A DNA stretch of 64,000 bases from Bradyrhizobium guangdongense (GTDB taxonomy: Bacteria > Pseudomonadota > Alphaproteobacteria > Rhizobiales > Xanthobacteraceae), in the NCBI RefSeq assembly GCF_004114975.1, contig NZ_CP030051.1, positions 558,001 to 622,000 on the forward strand. The letters run 5' to 3'. Positions 22,852-32,509 of the stretch are shown piece after piece. How positions within the stretch are numbered: the first letter of the stretch is position 1; the number at the start of each line of letters is the position of its first letter. The position numbers and the translations under genes are program-made. The notes beneath the pieces are model-generated. The model ran no database searches. It was not told where the DNA came from and saw only the letters and a list, made by a program, of their open reading frames with translations.

Positions 22852-24153
22852 ATGCGCAACGAAACGATCGCAATTCACGCCGGCTACGAACCCGAAGCTA
22901 CCACGCACGCCGTGGCCGTGCCGATCTATCAGACCGCCGCCTACGCCTTCGACAGTGCCGACCACGGCGCAGCGCTCTTCAATCTCGAAGCCGAAGGCTT
23001 CCGCTACAGCCGCATCGCCAATCCCACCAGCGCCGTGCTGGAGAAGCGTATCGCCCAGCTCGAAGGCGGCGTCGGCGCGCTTGCGGTCGCCACCGGTCAG
23101 GCCGCGCTGCATTTCGCCTTCGTCAATGTCGCCGACCACGGTGGCAATATCGTCTCCGTACCGCAGCTCTACGGCACCACGCACACGCTGCTCTCCCACA
23201 TCCTGCCGCGGCAGGGCATCACCGGCCGATTCGCCGAGAGCGATGCGCCTGACGCGATTGCGAGGCTGATCGACGAGAACACCCGCGCCGTGTTCGCCGA
23301 GACCATCGGCAATCCCGCCGGCAACGTCTGCGACATCGAGGCGCTGGCCAAGATCGCGCATGCGCATGGCGTGCCGCTGATCGTCGACAATACGGTCGCA
23401 ACGCCGATCCTGCTCAAGCCGTTCGACTACGGCGCCGACATCGCCGTGCATTCGCTGACCAAGTTCCTGGGCGGTCACGGCACCACGCTCGGCGGCGCCA
23501 TCGTCGATTCCGGCAACTTCCCCTGGGCCAATCACGCCGACCGCTTCCCGGCCTACAACAAGCCGGACGCCTCCTATCACGGCCTCGTCTATGCCGAGCG
23601 TTTCGGCAGGACGGCTTATATCGAGCGCGCGCGCAGCGTCTATCAGCGCACGATGGGATCGGTGCTGTCACCGTTCAACGCGTTCCTGTTGCTCCAGGGC
23701 ATCGAGACGGTGGCGCTGCGCATGGAGCGCCACGTCGAGAACGCCCGCAAGGTGGCCGAATTCCTCCGCAAGGACCCGCGCGTGGCCTGGGTCAATTACA
23801 CCGGCTTTCCGGACAGCCCCTATTATCCGCTGGTCCAAAAGTATCTCAATGGCAACGCCTCCTCGCTGTTCACCTTCGGCATCAAGGGCGGGATGGAGGC
23901 CGGCAAAACCTTCTATGACGCGCTGAAGCTGATCACGCGCCTCGTCAACATCGGCGACGCCAAGTCGCTGGCCTGCCATCCAGCCTCGACCACGCACCGG
24001 CAGATGTCGCCGGAGCAACAGCGCACGGCCGGTGTGCTTCCCGAGACCATCCGTCTTTCGATCGGGATCGAGCATGCGGCCGATATCATCGAGGATATCG
24101 ACCAGGCGCTGGAAAAGGCCTGTCCGGCCGCACGCCTTCAGGCGGCGGAGTAG
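22852..24153 (+). CDS. O-acylhomoserine sulfhydrylase (PLP, Cys/Met family)
   Basis: A 433-residue PLP enzyme of the Cys/Met metabolism family, of the O-acetylhomoserine aminocarboxypropyltransferase (MetY) type by length. It starts TIAIHAGYEPEATTHAVAVPIYQTAAYAF, has RYSRIANPT and the PLP lysine K204 in VHSLTKFLGGHG, and ends with the SLACHPASTTH segment that binds substrate in this family. It would make homocysteine directly from an O-acylhomoserine and sulfide. MetA, which makes the acyl donor, is 12 bases downstream. The ATG at 22852 follows GGAGGTGG. The longer frame from 22750 begins inside the structured leader and is rejected. MetZ is an alternative name. Confidence 0.9.
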   Translation: MRNETIAIHAGYEPEATTHAVAVPIYQTAAYAFDSADHGAALFNLEAEGFRYSRIANPTSAVLEKRIAQLEGGVGALAVATGQAALHFAFVNVADHGGNIVSVPQLYGTTHTLLSHILPRQGITGRFAESDAPDAIARLIDENTRAVFAETIGNPAGNVCDIEALAKIAHAHGVPLIVDNTVATPILLKPFDYGADIAVHSLTKFLGGHGTTLGGAIVDSGNFPWANHADRFPAYNKPDASYHGLVYAERFGRTAYIERARSVYQRTMGSVLSPFNAFLLLQGIETVALRMERHVENARKVAEFLRKDPRVAWVNYTGFPDSPYYPLVQKYLNGNASSLFTFGIKGGMEAGKTFYDALKLITRLVNIGDAKSLACHPASTTHRQMSPEQQRTAGVLPETIRLSIGIEHAADIIEDIDQALEKACPAARLQAAE

Positions 24154-24165
24154 GCAATCGGGCCG

Positions 24166-25167
24166 ATGAACGTCTTGATCGCCAGGGATCAAGGTATCGC
24201 AAGCCCGGCGCTGGTGCCCGCCGAGGACGATCTCGCGCGCGATCGCGGCGGCGCCGAGCTCACCATCGGACTGATCAACAACATGCCGGATACGGCGCTG
24301 AAGGCGACCGAACGACAGTTCATGAAGCTGCTCCAGGCCGCCGCGGGGCATCGCCGCATCCGCTTCCATTGCTTCTCGCTGCCGTCGGTGACGCGCTCGC
24401 CGGAAGCGAAGTGGCATGTCGAGAGTGAATATTCCGATCTCTCCGACCTCAGGCGCCAGACATTTGACGGGCTGATCGTGACCGGCGCCGAGCCGGTCGC
24501 GCCCGAGCTCAATCAGGAGCCGTACTGGCGTGACCTCACCGAGTTGATCGACTGGGCCAAGGTCAACACCCGCTCGACGATCTGGTCGTGCCTCGCCGCA
24601 CACGCCGCGGTGCTGCATCTCGACCGCGTGGAACGACAGCGCCTGCCAACCAAATGCCATGGCATCTTCGATTGTGAGACTGTGACCGGCGATCCGCTGA
24701 CGCGTGACGCGCCGGCGCCGCTCAAAATTTCGCATTCTCGCCTGAACGAAGTCGCGGAGGACGATCTCTCTCGGGCCGGGTACGAGGTGTTGACCCGGTC
24801 GGCCCAGGCCGGGGTCGACATCTTCGTCAGGCAATATGCCAGCCGTTTCATCTTCTTCCAGGGGCACCCCGAATATGACGCGCTGTCGCTTCAGCGCGAA
24901 TATCTACGCGACATCGGCCGTTACCTCGCGCGCGAACGTGAGGCCTATCCAGCCCTGCCTCTGAGTTATTTCGACGCAGCGACGGAGGAGAAACTGGCGC
25001 GGTTCGAGAGGCGGGCGAGACAGCAGCGCCATCCGGCGCTCACCAACGAACTGCCTGCACTGACCTTGCGCGCGGATATCGATGCCGGCAGCGCCGCCGC
25101 GGCGCTCTTCCGCAATTGGCTGCAATATCTTGGCGCGAATGCCGATGCTCCGCTGCTCGCGCGTTAA
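24166..25167 (+). CDS. metA: Homoserine O-acyltransferase, MetA type
   Basis: A 333-residue enzyme of the glutamine-amidotransferase-like MetA family, which activates homoserine with succinyl- or acetyl-CoA at the entry of methionine synthesis. The catalytic cysteine is C142 in IWSCLAAHAA, with H234 and E236 in FFQGHPEYD, almost the same numbering as E. coli MetA (142, 235, 237). The GLINNMPDTALKATERQF and LIVTGAEP motifs are also present. Whether acetyl or succinyl is used cannot be read by eye. It is in one transcript with the sulfhydrylase, so the pair performs homoserine to homocysteine in two steps. The C-terminal tail is about 30 residues longer than the E. coli protein. Confidence 0.9.
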   Translation: MNVLIARDQGIASPALVPAEDDLARDRGGAELTIGLINNMPDTALKATERQFMKLLQAAAGHRRIRFHCFSLPSVTRSPEAKWHVESEYSDLSDLRRQTFDGLIVTGAEPVAPELNQEPYWRDLTELIDWAKVNTRSTIWSCLAAHAAVLHLDRVERQRLPTKCHGIFDCETVTGDPLTRDAPAPLKISHSRLNEVAEDDLSRAGYEVLTRSAQAGVDIFVRQYASRFIFFQGHPEYDALSLQREYLRDIGRYLAREREAYPALPLSYFDAATEEKLARFERRARQQRHPALTNELPALTLRADIDAGSAAAALFRNWLQYLGANADAPLLAR

Positions 25168-25272
25168 ATGGGAGCGTCCGGTTCCACGTTAGGATTACCC
25201 AGGCGTTAAGCTTGCCTCGGACCACGTGCAAATGTTTCAGTAGAGAAACGTGGAATCACAGGGAATGCACCC

Positions 25273-26016
25273 TTGCTGTCGGACCTCAACGGACGCTTGA
25301 GCAATCGGCTGGCCCGGCATTTCCGCGCCGCGCCGCACCGTTTGCAGGCGCATGTGCCGATGGTGAGCTTCACCTTCGATGACGCTCCGGATAGCGCCGC
25401 AGATGAGGGGGCTGCGCTGCTGGAAGACCATGGCGGCCGCGGCACGTTCTACCTCGCCGGCAGTTTGATCGACCAGCCAGGGGATCACTGGCACGGGCTG
25501 TCGAACGATGCGATCGTCCGGCTGCATCGCGGCGGTCACGAGATCGGTTGCCACACCTTCTCGCATCTGCGCGCGGTCGATCTCGACGAGAGTGCAATGG
25601 CGCGTGAGATCGAACGCAACCGCAGCTATTTTCACGGCATCGATTCCTCGATCCGGCTGGAGAATTTCGCCTATCCCTATGGCCTCGCCTCGGTCTGGCG
25701 CAAACCGCAGCTCGCCAAGACCTTCCGCTCGGCGCGTGGCATCCTTCCCGGCGTCAACAGCGACGTCATCGATCTCCAGTTCCTGCGCGCCTCGCCCCTG
25801 GTCAATTGCGAGATCGATGCGGCGGGCGTGGATCGCTACTTGGACGAGGCGGTCGCAAGTGGTGGCTGGCTGATCTTCTACGGCCATGACGTGGTCGATC
25901 ACCCGAGCCCCTATGGCTGCACGCCGGCTCTGCTGCGTCACGCCCTGAAGGCCGCGGAACAGCGTGGCATGCCGATCGTGACGGTCGCCGAGGCCTTGCG
26001 CAGGATCGGCGCGTAG
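25273..26016 (+). CDS. Polysaccharide deacetylase-family protein
   Basis: A 247-residue NodB-fold (CE4) protein. The catalytic and metal motif FTFDDAPDSAADEGAALLE starts at residue 33, the second metal motif is EIGCHTFSHLRAVDLD, and FYGHDVVDHPSPYGC near residue 210 supplies the late motif. This family removes acetyl groups from N-acetylated sugars in polysaccharide or peptidoglycan. No signal peptide is visible, which is odd for a cell-wall enzyme and suggests a cytoplasmic substrate or a different start. The start codon is uncertain. TTG 25273 is used because no in-frame ATG lies before the FTFDD motif. It stands between metA and recQ with no clear partner. Confidence 0.8.
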   Translation: MLSDLNGRLSNRLARHFRAAPHRLQAHVPMVSFTFDDAPDSAADEGAALLEDHGGRGTFYLAGSLIDQPGDHWHGLSNDAIVRLHRGGHEIGCHTFSHLRAVDLDESAMAREIERNRSYFHGIDSSIRLENFAYPYGLASVWRKPQLAKTFRSARGILPGVNSDVIDLQFLRASPLVNCEIDAAGVDRYLDEAVASGGWLIFYGHDVVDHPSPYGCTPALLRHALKAAEQRGMPIVTVAEALRRIGA

Positions 26017-26119
26017 CTTTTCACCTCTCGTCGCGAGCGGAGGGTGAAGATATGCTTGCCACGCCCGCGCGGTCATGCGACTGGCCTTGCGACGAATCTC
26101 TTGAAGCCCCAGCTCCGCC

Positions 26120-27985
26120 ATGTCCGCCCCTTCCACCGCTCCGCTGCCAGCGCCGGCCGATGGCCGGGACGCGCTGTCCGTGCTGCATTCGGTGTTTGGC
26201 CTGCCGGGTTTCCGCGGCGCCCAGGCCGAGATCATCCGGCATGTCACCAATGGCGGCAATTGCCTGGTGCTGATGCCGACCGGCGGCGGCAAGTCGTTGT
26301 GCTATCAATTGCCGTCACTGTTGCGCGAAGGCTGCGGTATCGTGGTTTCTCCCCTGATCGCGCTGATGCGCGACCAGGTCGCCGGATTGATCGAGGCCGG
26401 CGTCAATGCCGCGGCGCTGAACTCGTCACTGACATTGCAGGAAGCCTCCGATATCGAACGGCGCCTGATCGCGGGCGATCTCGACCTGCTCTATGTCGCG
26501 CCGGAGCGCCTGGTGACGCCACGCTGTCTGTCGATGCTGGCGCAGGCCAGGGTGGCGCTGTTCGCGATCGATGAAGCGCATTGCGTCTCGCAATGGGGGC
26601 ACGATTTCCGGCCTGAATATGTCGGCCTCTCCGTCATTGCCGAGCGGTTTCCGGACGTGCCACGCATCGCGCTGACCGCGACCGCCGACGAATTGACGCG
26701 GAAAGAGATCGTCCAGCGGCTTCAGCTAACAGACAGCCCGCAATTCGTCTCCAGCTTCGACCGCCCCAATATCCGCTACGAGATCGTCGACAAGCGCAAT
26801 GCGGTGTCGCAGCTGAAGGAGTTCATCCGGGAGCGCCATGCAGGCGATGCCGGTGTGGTCTATTGCCTGTCGCGCAACCGCGTCGAGGAGGTCGCCGCCG
26901 CGCTCGACGATGCCGGCATCGCCGCGCTGCCCTATCACGCCGGGCTCGACAGCAGCGTGCGCTCGCGAAATCAGGACCGCTTCCTCAACGAGGACGGTAT
27001 CGTGATCGTCGCCACCATCGCCTTCGGCATGGGCATTGACAAGCCGGACGTGCGCTTCGTTGCCCATCTCGATCTGCCCAAGAGCATCGAGGCCTATTAC
27101 CAGGAGACCGGGCGGGCAGGGCGCGACGGTAAGCCGTCCGCAGCCTGGATGGCCTATGGGCTCTCCGACATCGTGCAGCAGCGCCGCATGATCGACGAAT
27201 CCACCGGCTCCGAGGATTTCAAGCGCGTCTCGATCGGCAAGCTCGATGCTCTGGTCGGGCTCGCAGAGACGGCGCAGTGCCGGCGAAAGCGGCTGCTGGC
27301 CTATTTCGGCGAGGTCGTGACCATCGAGAATTGCGGCAATTGCGACAATTGCCTGACCCCGCCCAAGATGCGCGACGGCAAGGTGCTGGCGCAGAAGCTG
27401 CTGTCCTGCGTCTATCGCACCGGCCAGCGCTTCGGCGCGATGCACCTGATCGACGTGCTGATCGGACGCCTGACCGAGAAGGTGACGCAGTTCGGCCACG
27501 ACAAGCTCTCGGTGTTCGGCATCGGGCGCGAGCTCAATGAAAAGCAGTGGCGCACCGTGCTGCGGCAGCTGGTGGCGATGGGACATTTGCAGAGCGACAG
27601 CGAGGCCTTCGGCGCGCTGAAGCTGACGGAGTCCGCGCGCGGCGTATTACGAGGCGAGACCGAGGTGTGGCTGCGGGAGGAGGCGCCGGGCACCCGTATC
27701 CGCGCGAGCCGCGCCAAATCCCGGCGCGGCGATCTCGCGCCGGCAGGGAATGCGCCGCAGGGCGATGTCGATCCGGAATTGCGTGCGCGGCTGCGGTCCT
27801 GGCGCTCGGATGTGGCGCGCGAGCGCGGGGTGCCGGCCTACGTCGTGCTGCACGATGCCACCATTGACGGCATCGTCCGCGCCTGGCCGACCACACTGGA
27901 CGAGTTGCGCAACGTGCCGGGAATTGGCGACAAGAAGCTCGAGCACTACGGCGAGGAGCTGCTGCAGATCGTCAGGACGCGATAG
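26120..27985 (+). CDS. recQ: ATP-dependent DNA helicase RecQ
   Basis: A 621-residue superfamily 2 helicase for repair and recombination. Helicase motifs run in order: Walker [15 protein letters not shown] (K58), [15 protein letters not shown] near residue 150, VFGMGID-like [14 protein letters not shown], and [16 protein letters not shown]. The zinc-binding region with [12 protein letters not shown] and CGNCDNCL follows, then the winged-helix RQC domain. The HRDC domain is at the end ([18 protein letters not shown] [17 protein letters not shown]). The length is normal for RecQ of this lineage. An inter-domain Arg-rich segment near 520-545 is typical low-complexity linker. It converges on acdS, separated by a strong hairpin. 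Confidence 0.95.
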   Translation: MSAPSTAPLPAPADGRDALSVLHSVFGLPGFRGAQAEIIRHVTNGGNCLVLMPTGGGKSLCYQLPSLLREGCGIVVSPLIALMRDQVAGLIEAGVNAAALNSSLTLQEASDIERRLIAGDLDLLYVAPERLVTPRCLSMLAQARVALFAIDEAHCVSQWGHDFRPEYVGLSVIAERFPDVPRIALTATADELTRKEIVQRLQLTDSPQFVSSFDRPNIRYEIVDKRNAVSQLKEFIRERHAGDAGVVYCLSRNRVEEVAAALDDAGIAALPYHAGLDSSVRSRNQDRFLNEDGIVIVATIAFGMGIDKPDVRFVAHLDLPKSIEAYYQETGRAGRDGKPSAAWMAYGLSDIVQQRRMIDESTGSEDFKRVSIGKLDALVGLAETAQCRRKRLLAYFGEVVTIENCGNCDNCLTPPKMRDGKVLAQKLLSCVYRTGQRFGAMHLIDVLIGRLTEKVTQFGHDKLSVFGIGRELNEKQWRTVLRQLVAMGHLQSDSEAFGALKLTESARGVLRGETEVWLREEAPGTRIRASRAKSRRGDLAPAGNAPQGDVDPELRARLRSWRSDVARERGVPAYVVLHDATIDGIVRAWPTTLDELRNVPGIGDKKLEHYGEELLQIVRTR

Positions 27986-28001
27986 GGCGCCGCGCAGCGG
28001 T

Positions 28002-28036
28002 GGTCCCGGGGGTCGCGACTTCGTCGCGCCCCGGGA
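28002..28036. terminator. Hairpin between recQ and acdS
   Basis: GTCCCGGGG (28002-28010) pairs with CCCCGGGAC (28028-28036), and inside it CGCGAC pairs with GTCGCG around a TTC loop. The near-perfect stem of 15 pairs lies between convergent recQ and acdS and could end both transcripts. No T-run is present, and the sequence resembles dispersed bradyrhizobial palindromes. Confidence 0.5.
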
Positions 28037-28058
28037 CGACAGTCTTCGTGTGTCTAGC

Positions 28059-29075
28059 TCAACCGTTTCTGAACGCGTACGCATACCCGTTGAGGGCCGG
28101 CGCGCCGCCGAGATGGGCGTAGAGGATCTTCGCACCCTTCTCGAAATGGTTCTTCTGCACCAGGTCAATCAGGCCCTGCATCGACTTGCCCTCGTAGACG
28201 GGGTCGGTGATCATGCCTTCGAGCCGCGCTGTGAGGCGGATCGCTTCCTTGGTCTCTTCGGACGGGACACCATAGGCGGGATAGGCGTAGTCCTCGACCA
28301 GCACGACGTCGTCGGCGACGAGGTCCTTGCCGAGCTCGACCAGCTTGGCGGTGTTCTGCGCGATCTCGAGCACCTGTGCCTTGGTCTGATCAGGCGTGAA
28401 CGAGGCATCGATACCGATCACCTTGCGCGCCCGCCCGTCCGCGGCGAAGCCGACCAGCATGCCGGCATGGGTCGACCCGGTGACGGTGCAGACGACGATG
28501 TAGTCGAACTTGAAGCCGAGCTCCTTCTCTTGGCGGCGCACTTCCTCGGCGAAGCCGACATAGCCGAGGCCGCCGAATTTGTGGACGGAGGCGCCCGCCG
28601 GGATCGGGTAGGGCTTGCCGCCCGCAGCCTTCACTTCCTCGATGGCCTGTTCCCAGCTTTTGCGGATGCCGATGTCGAAGCCGTCGTCGACCAGGCGCAC
28701 ATCGGCGCCCATGATGCGCGAGAGCATGATGTTGCCGACGCGGTCGTAGACGGCGTCCTCGTGCGGCACCCAGGCTTCCTGCACCAGGCGGCACTTCATG
28801 CCGATCTTGGCGGCGACGGCGGCGATCATGCGGGTGTGGTTCGACTGCACGCCGCCGATCGACACCAGCGTGTCGGCGTTGGAGGCGATCGCGTCGGGGA
28901 TGATGTATTCGAGCTTGCGCAGCTTGTTGCCGCCATAGGCGAGGCCGGAATTGCAGTCCTCGCGCTTGGCGTAGATCTCGACATTGCCGCCGAGGTGCTT
29001 CGACAGCCGCTCCAGCTTCTCGATGGGCGTCGGTCCGAAGGTGAGCGGATAGCGTGCGAATTTATCCAGGTTCAT
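28059..29075 (-). CDS. acdS: 1-aminocyclopropane-1-carboxylate deaminase
   Basis: A 338-residue PLP enzyme that opens the ring of ACC, the ethylene precursor of plants, giving 2-oxobutanoate and ammonia. The PLP lysine is K51 in [12 protein letters not shown], and the specificity pair Y294-E295 sits in [13 protein letters not shown], both as in the well-studied Pseudomonas enzyme. This distinguishes it from D-cysteine desulfhydrase. The length is exact for AcdS. The divergent Lrp-type gene acdR is its usual activator in plant-associated bacteria. Its presence suggests association with plant roots or nodules. Confidence 0.95.
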   Translation of the reverse strand: MNLDKFARYPLTFGPTPIEKLERLSKHLGGNVEIYAKREDCNSGLAYGGNKLRKLEYIIPDAIASNADTLVSIGGVQSNHTRMIAAVAAKIGMKCRLVQEAWVPHEDAVYDRVGNIMLSRIMGADVRLVDDGFDIGIRKSWEQAIEEVKAAGGKPYPIPAGASVHKFGGLGYVGFAEEVRRQEKELGFKFDYIVVCTVTGSTHAGMLVGFAADGRARKVIGIDASFTPDQTKAQVLEIAQNTAKLVELGKDLVADDVVLVEDYAYPAYGVPSEETKEAIRLTARLEGMITDPVYEGKSMQGLIDLVQKNHFEKGAKILYAHLGGAPALNGYAYAFRNG

Positions 29076-29173
29076 TGCGTCATCCCGATTGGTGTTATGG
29101 CTGGGATGTCGCTAGCACCGTGGCGCAAAAAGGTGCTTTCAAATATCGAGCAGATGTTGTGCCATATATTGCA

Positions 29174-29192
29174 GCAAGTAGCATCCTTGCTA
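29174..29192. promoter_or_regulatory. Inverted repeats in the acdS-acdR gap
   Basis: GCAAG-N7-CTTGC (29174-29190) interleaves with TAGCA-N4-TGCTA (29179-29192) in the AT-rich 159-base divergent gap, which also has a T6 tract before acdR. AcdR of the Lrp family would be expected to bind such repeats to activate acdS when ACC is present. No -35/-10 pair is convincing. Confidence 0.4.
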
Positions 29193-29234
29193 TGAATTCT
29201 TCCGACAGAAACCATTTTTTAGAAAGATCCTTTC

Positions 29235-29699
29235 ATGGCCTCCCGGCTCGACCGAACCGACCTCAAGATATTGAGATTGCTGCAGAATAACGGTCGGCTC
29301 AGCAACGCCGAGCTGGCCGTATCAGTCGCGATCAGCCCGGCGACCTGCCATCGCCGCACCCAGCGCTTGTTCGAGGACGGCTTTATCGCCACCGTCCGCG
29401 CCATGGTTGCACCGAAGAAGGTGGCGAAGGGCACGCTGGTGATGGTCGGCGTTGTGCTCGACCGCTCGACCCCGGAGAGCTTTGCGATCTTCGAGCAGGC
29501 GATCGCGAAGCTGAAGTTTGTGCTCGACTGCCACCTCGTCGCAGGTGATTTCGATTACTTCCTCAAGATCCGCGTCGGCGACATGGAGGACTTCAACCGC
29601 ATCCATGGCGAGCAGCTGATCGCGCTGCCTGGCGTCCGCCAGACCCGCACCTTCTTCGTCATGAAAGAGGTCGTCGACAATGCGCCGCTGGAGTTCTGA
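29235..29699 (+). CDS. acdR: Lrp/AsnC-family regulator of acdS
   Basis: A 154-residue regulator. The N-terminal helix-turn-helix (residues 5-65) has RTDLKILRLLQNNGRLSNAELAVSVAISPATCHRRTQRL, a standard Lrp layout. The C-terminal ligand-binding RAM domain has VLDCHLVAGDFDYFLKIRVGDMEDFNRI. Divergent pairing with acdS across 159 bases is the known acdR-acdS arrangement, in which AcdR responds to ACC or leucine and switches acdS on. It forms octamers in known cases. The length and lack of extra domains are normal. Confidence 0.9.
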   Translation: MASRLDRTDLKILRLLQNNGRLSNAELAVSVAISPATCHRRTQRLFEDGFIATVRAMVAPKKVAKGTLVMVGVVLDRSTPESFAIFEQAIAKLKFVLDCHLVAGDFDYFLKIRVGDMEDFNRIHGEQLIALPGVRQTRTFFVMKEVVDNAPLEF

Positions 29700-29702
29700 G
29701 TG

Positions 29703-29748
29703 GAGCGTTTTCCAGCGACGTGGAAGCCGGTTCGCGTAATGAAAACGC
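29703..29748. repeat. Dispersed bradyrhizobial palindromic repeat
   Basis: GCGTTTTC (29705-29712) and GAAAACGC (29741-29748) flank a segment reading like the GAGCGTTTTC...TGGAAGCCGGTTCGCGT...GAAAACGCGTCAAA element that I recognise as common between genes in Bradyrhizobium. It lies in the 106-base gap after acdR and probably acts as a stem-loop in the transcript end. Copy number in this genome is not visible from the window. Confidence 0.6.
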
Positions 29749-29805
29749 GTCAAACAGCAGTCCAGCGCTATTGATGCGCGGTGCGCCTCATGAGAGATTC
29801 GTCCG

Positions 29806-30951
29806 ATGCAGCCGCTTCCCTTTCGCCAGCATGATCCCGTTGCCCCCAGCTACCGGCGCGGCTGGGTCGACAACGCCATCGCGGCGATCGAAGCCGACCA
29901 GTGCCGCACAGCCGACACCCATCTGATCCGCCTGATCGTGCCGGCGCTGGCGGGCATCGACCTCTATCTGAAAGATGAGTCGACGCATCCGACCGGCAGC
30001 CTGAAGCACCGGCTGGCGCGCTCGCTGTTCCTCTATGCGCTCTGCAACGGCCACATCCACGAAGGCACGCCCGTCGTGGAAGCATCGTCCGGCTCGACCG
30101 CGGTGTCGGAAGCCTATTTCGCGGAGATGATCGGCGTGCCCTTCTATGCGGTGATGCCGCGCACGACCTCGGCCGAGAAGATCGCCGCGATCGAGCATTA
30201 TGGCGGCAATTGCCACCTGATCGACGACGGCCGCGCACTTTATGCGGAGGCCGCCGCGCTCGCCACCCGGCTGGGCGGTCACTACATGGACCAGTTCACC
30301 TTCGCGGAGCGCGCCACCGACTGGCGCGGCAACAACAACATCGCCGAGTCTATCTTCGCGCAGCTGAAGGGCGAGCCGCGTCCGCTTCCGGACTGGATCG
30401 TGATGGGGGCGGGCACGGGCGGCACCTCGGCCACCATCGGCCGCTATTTGCGCTATCGCCAATATCCGACGCGGCTGTGCGTCGCCGATGTCGAGCATTC
30501 CGCCTTCTTCGACTGCTTCCGCTCGCAGGACCGCTCGCATGTTTGCGAACGCCCCTCGTTGATCGAAGGCGTCGGCCGGCCGCGCTGCGAGCCGTCCTTC
30601 GTGCCTGGCGTGGTCGACCGCATGATGAAGATTCCGGATGCGGCGACGGTCGCGGCCATGAACGTGCTGTCACGGCGGTTGCGGCGCGCGGTCGGAGGCT
30701 CCACGGGCACCAACTTCCTGGCGCTGTGCCGGCTTGCCTCAGAGATGAGAGAGGCGGGCCGGACCGGGTCGCTGGTGACGCTGATCTGCGATTCCGGCGA
30801 GCGTTACCGGCAGACCTATTACGAGCCCGAATGGCTGGCCGCGCGCGGTCTCGATCCGGCGCCGTTCGAGGCGGCCTTGAAGTCGTTTCTCGAGACCGCA
30901 CAGCCATTGGCGCTTGCGGTCGAGGACGTCGTCAATCCCCAGAGCCCATGA
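29806..30951 (+). CDS. PLP-dependent cysteine synthase/desulfhydrase-like protein (Cds1-like)
   Basis: A 381-residue fold-type II PLP enzyme. The PLP lysine is in [15 protein letters not shown], the phosphate-binding loop is [21 protein letters not shown], and the glycine-rich [15 protein letters not shown] and a serine near the end ([13 protein letters not shown]) complete the site. The sequence resembles the Cds1 group, which degrades L-cysteine to sulfide, pyruvate and ammonia, more than biosynthetic CysK. In this family cysteine synthase and desulfhydrase cannot be separated by eye. It follows acdR with the repeat element between and precedes a carboxymuconolactone-decarboxylase-like gene. 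Confidence 0.78.
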   Translation: MQPLPFRQHDPVAPSYRRGWVDNAIAAIEADQCRTADTHLIRLIVPALAGIDLYLKDESTHPTGSLKHRLARSLFLYALCNGHIHEGTPVVEASSGSTAVSEAYFAEMIGVPFYAVMPRTTSAEKIAAIEHYGGNCHLIDDGRALYAEAAALATRLGGHYMDQFTFAERATDWRGNNNIAESIFAQLKGEPRPLPDWIVMGAGTGGTSATIGRYLRYRQYPTRLCVADVEHSAFFDCFRSQDRSHVCERPSLIEGVGRPRCEPSFVPGVVDRMMKIPDAATVAAMNVLSRRLRRAVGGSTGTNFLALCRLASEMREAGRTGSLVTLICDSGERYRQTYYEPEWLAARGLDPAPFEAALKSFLETAQPLALAVEDVVNPQSP

Positions 30952-31073
30952 GCGCGAAGGCTCAGTAGCCGCGCCTTTTCCATTGGCGAAAAGGCGCCGA
31001 TGTCACAGCAACTTCACTTGCCATGCGCGCGCACGCAAGCGAGCCTGCCGTCTTCTCAACGAGGAGACCCTCC

Positions 31074-31634
31074 GTGCGCCTTCCCATTCTCGATCCGAAA
31101 GAGCTGACCGACGAACAGAAGCCGCTCTATGCCGACATGCAAGCGGGTATCAAGGACCACTTCAAGGGCTTCGTGAACATGCGCGACGACGGCGCGCTGC
31201 TCGGCCCCTGGAATCCCTGGCTCCGCGAGCCGCGCTTCGGCAAGCCGGTATGGGAACTGGTCAAGGCGATCGCTTCGAACCCGCTGCTGCCGGCGCCGGT
31301 GCGCGAGGTCGCGATCCTTGTCACGGGCTCGCATTTCCGCTCCGGCTACGAGCTCTATGCTCACGTGCTGGTCGCTGAGCAGCGCGGACTCTCGGACGAG
31401 AAGCTCGCGACGATCGTCGCCGGGCAGCGGCCGGTCGATCTTACCAAGCAGGAGGCCGTCGCCTATGACATGGCGTCTGCGCTGGTGAACGGCGGCGTGC
31501 TGCCCGAGCTGACCTATCGGGCTGCGGTCAACGAATTCGGCGAGCACGGCGCGGCCGAACTGTCCTATCTGGTCGGCGTCTATTGCATGGTCTCGGTTAC
31601 GCTGAACACGTTCGACGTGCCGGTGCCGGATTAG
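31074..31634 (+). CDS. Carboxymuconolactone decarboxylase-like protein without CxxC
   Basis: A 186-residue protein with the AhpD/CMD helical fold. REPRFGKPVWELVKAIASNPLLPAPVREVAILVTGSHFRSGYELYAHVLVAEQRGLSDEK is the family core. In the place of the usual CxxC disulfide of AhpD proteins it has FRSGYE, and only one cysteine (near the end, VYCMV) exists in the whole chain. A peroxidase role is therefore unlikely, and a decarboxylase or non-redox role is possible. I chose GTG 31074 because GAGGAG at 31061-31066 lies seven bases ahead. The long frame from 31023 has a non-conserved start. The substrate is unknown. Confidence 0.78.
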   Translation: MRLPILDPKELTDEQKPLYADMQAGIKDHFKGFVNMRDDGALLGPWNPWLREPRFGKPVWELVKAIASNPLLPAPVREVAILVTGSHFRSGYELYAHVLVAEQRGLSDEKLATIVAGQRPVDLTKQEAVAYDMASALVNGGVLPELTYRAAVNEFGEHGAAELSYLVGVYCMVSVTLNTFDVPVPD

Positions 31635-32509
31635 TTGCGCACGGCGTAAAGCGGCGTGCGCAGCGTCACCTGGTAGGCCGGCTTCGGCATCCACGAGATC
31701 TGCGCGGTGATGCCGAACAGGCGGTTGTCGTTGTCGTCCATGCGGTCGAGGTCGAGCCGCAGGATCGGCTGGGTGAAGGAGTCCGCCAGCGTCCGGCCCG
31801 CAAGCTGCGCGCCGCCGAACGACTGCATGCCGAGCCGCCCGGTGAACTTCCAGTTGCTGGGCCATTGGTAATAGCCGCCGGCATAAAGGATCGTGTTCGG
31901 CCGGATGCTGGTGAACGGGCTTGCGATCGTGGTGTAGGTGTATTGTACGCCGGCAAGCCAGCCGCGCGTCTCGTCCTCGTCGAGCGCGTAGTCGAACTCC
32001 AGGATGTTGTTGAACGAGTTCGTCATGCCCTGCTCGTTCGGCACCGACTGCGTCAGGGTGGATTGCAGGGTGATGGTCGGGATCCTGCCGCCGTTCTGCT
32101 TGTAGACATCGGCCTGGACGCCGATGTTCCAGCTCGTGATGTCGAAGGTCGACCAGCCGCCGCCGAGGTCCGTAGTCGAGCCTGACACCCCGCCATAGAG
32201 CGAGACGCGGTCGGTGACGTCGACGGTGAGCGGCAGGTCGACCGCAATCGATTTCGCGGGCGGCAGCCCGTTCGGCAGCGTCGTGCCCCGTCGCGCCGCG
32301 AGGGCTTCGAACGCGGCCGACAGCGAGGTGTTGCCAAAGCCGAGCCCGAGCGTGCCTGCCGGGATGGTCGCATAGATCGTGCGGAGATCGAGATAGATGT
32401 TCGGGACATCCGGCTTTGCCGGTGTGTCTGGCGCTTCATCCGAGGCATAGGCAGCGCCCGACGGGACCGTCAGACAAAGCAATCCCACCGCGACAGAGCG
32501 CCAAGCCAT
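31631..32509 (-). CDS. Putative outer-membrane beta-barrel protein
   Basis: A 292-residue protein with a signal peptide (MAWRSVAVGLLCLTVPSGAAYAS). The mature chain is rich in alternating aromatic and polar strands with many Tyr, Trp, Gly and Thr, such as VSLYGGVSGSTTDLGGGWSTF, WLAGVQYTYTTIASPF and ILYAGGYYQWPSNWKFTGRLG, and it ends in an arginine-rich strand. This is the look of a bacterial outer-membrane barrel of about 10-12 strands. The family is not recognised. The C-terminal residue is Asn, not Phe, which is less usual for a porin. The ATG at 32509 is picked because it starts the signal peptide. The stop overlaps the opposing neighbour's end by four bases. Confidence 0.7.
   Translation of the reverse strand: MAWRSVAVGLLCLTVPSGAAYASDEAPDTPAKPDVPNIYLDLRTIYATIPAGTLGLGFGNTSLSAAFEALAARRGTTLPNGLPPAKSIAVDLPLTVDVTDRVSLYGGVSGSTTDLGGGWSTFDITSWNIGVQADVYKQNGGRIPTITLQSTLTQSVPNEQGMTNSFNNILEFDYALDEDETRGWLAGVQYTYTTIASPFTSIRPNTILYAGGYYQWPSNWKFTGRLGMQSFGGAQLAGRTLADSFTQPILRLDLDRMDDNDNRLFGITAQISWMPKPAYQVTLRTPLYAVRN

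Noticed and set aside
29703..29748. Promoter of the Cds1-like gene
   Set aside because: The AT-rich looking element is a known-style dispersed palindrome and not a -35/-10 pair, so it was listed as a repeat.
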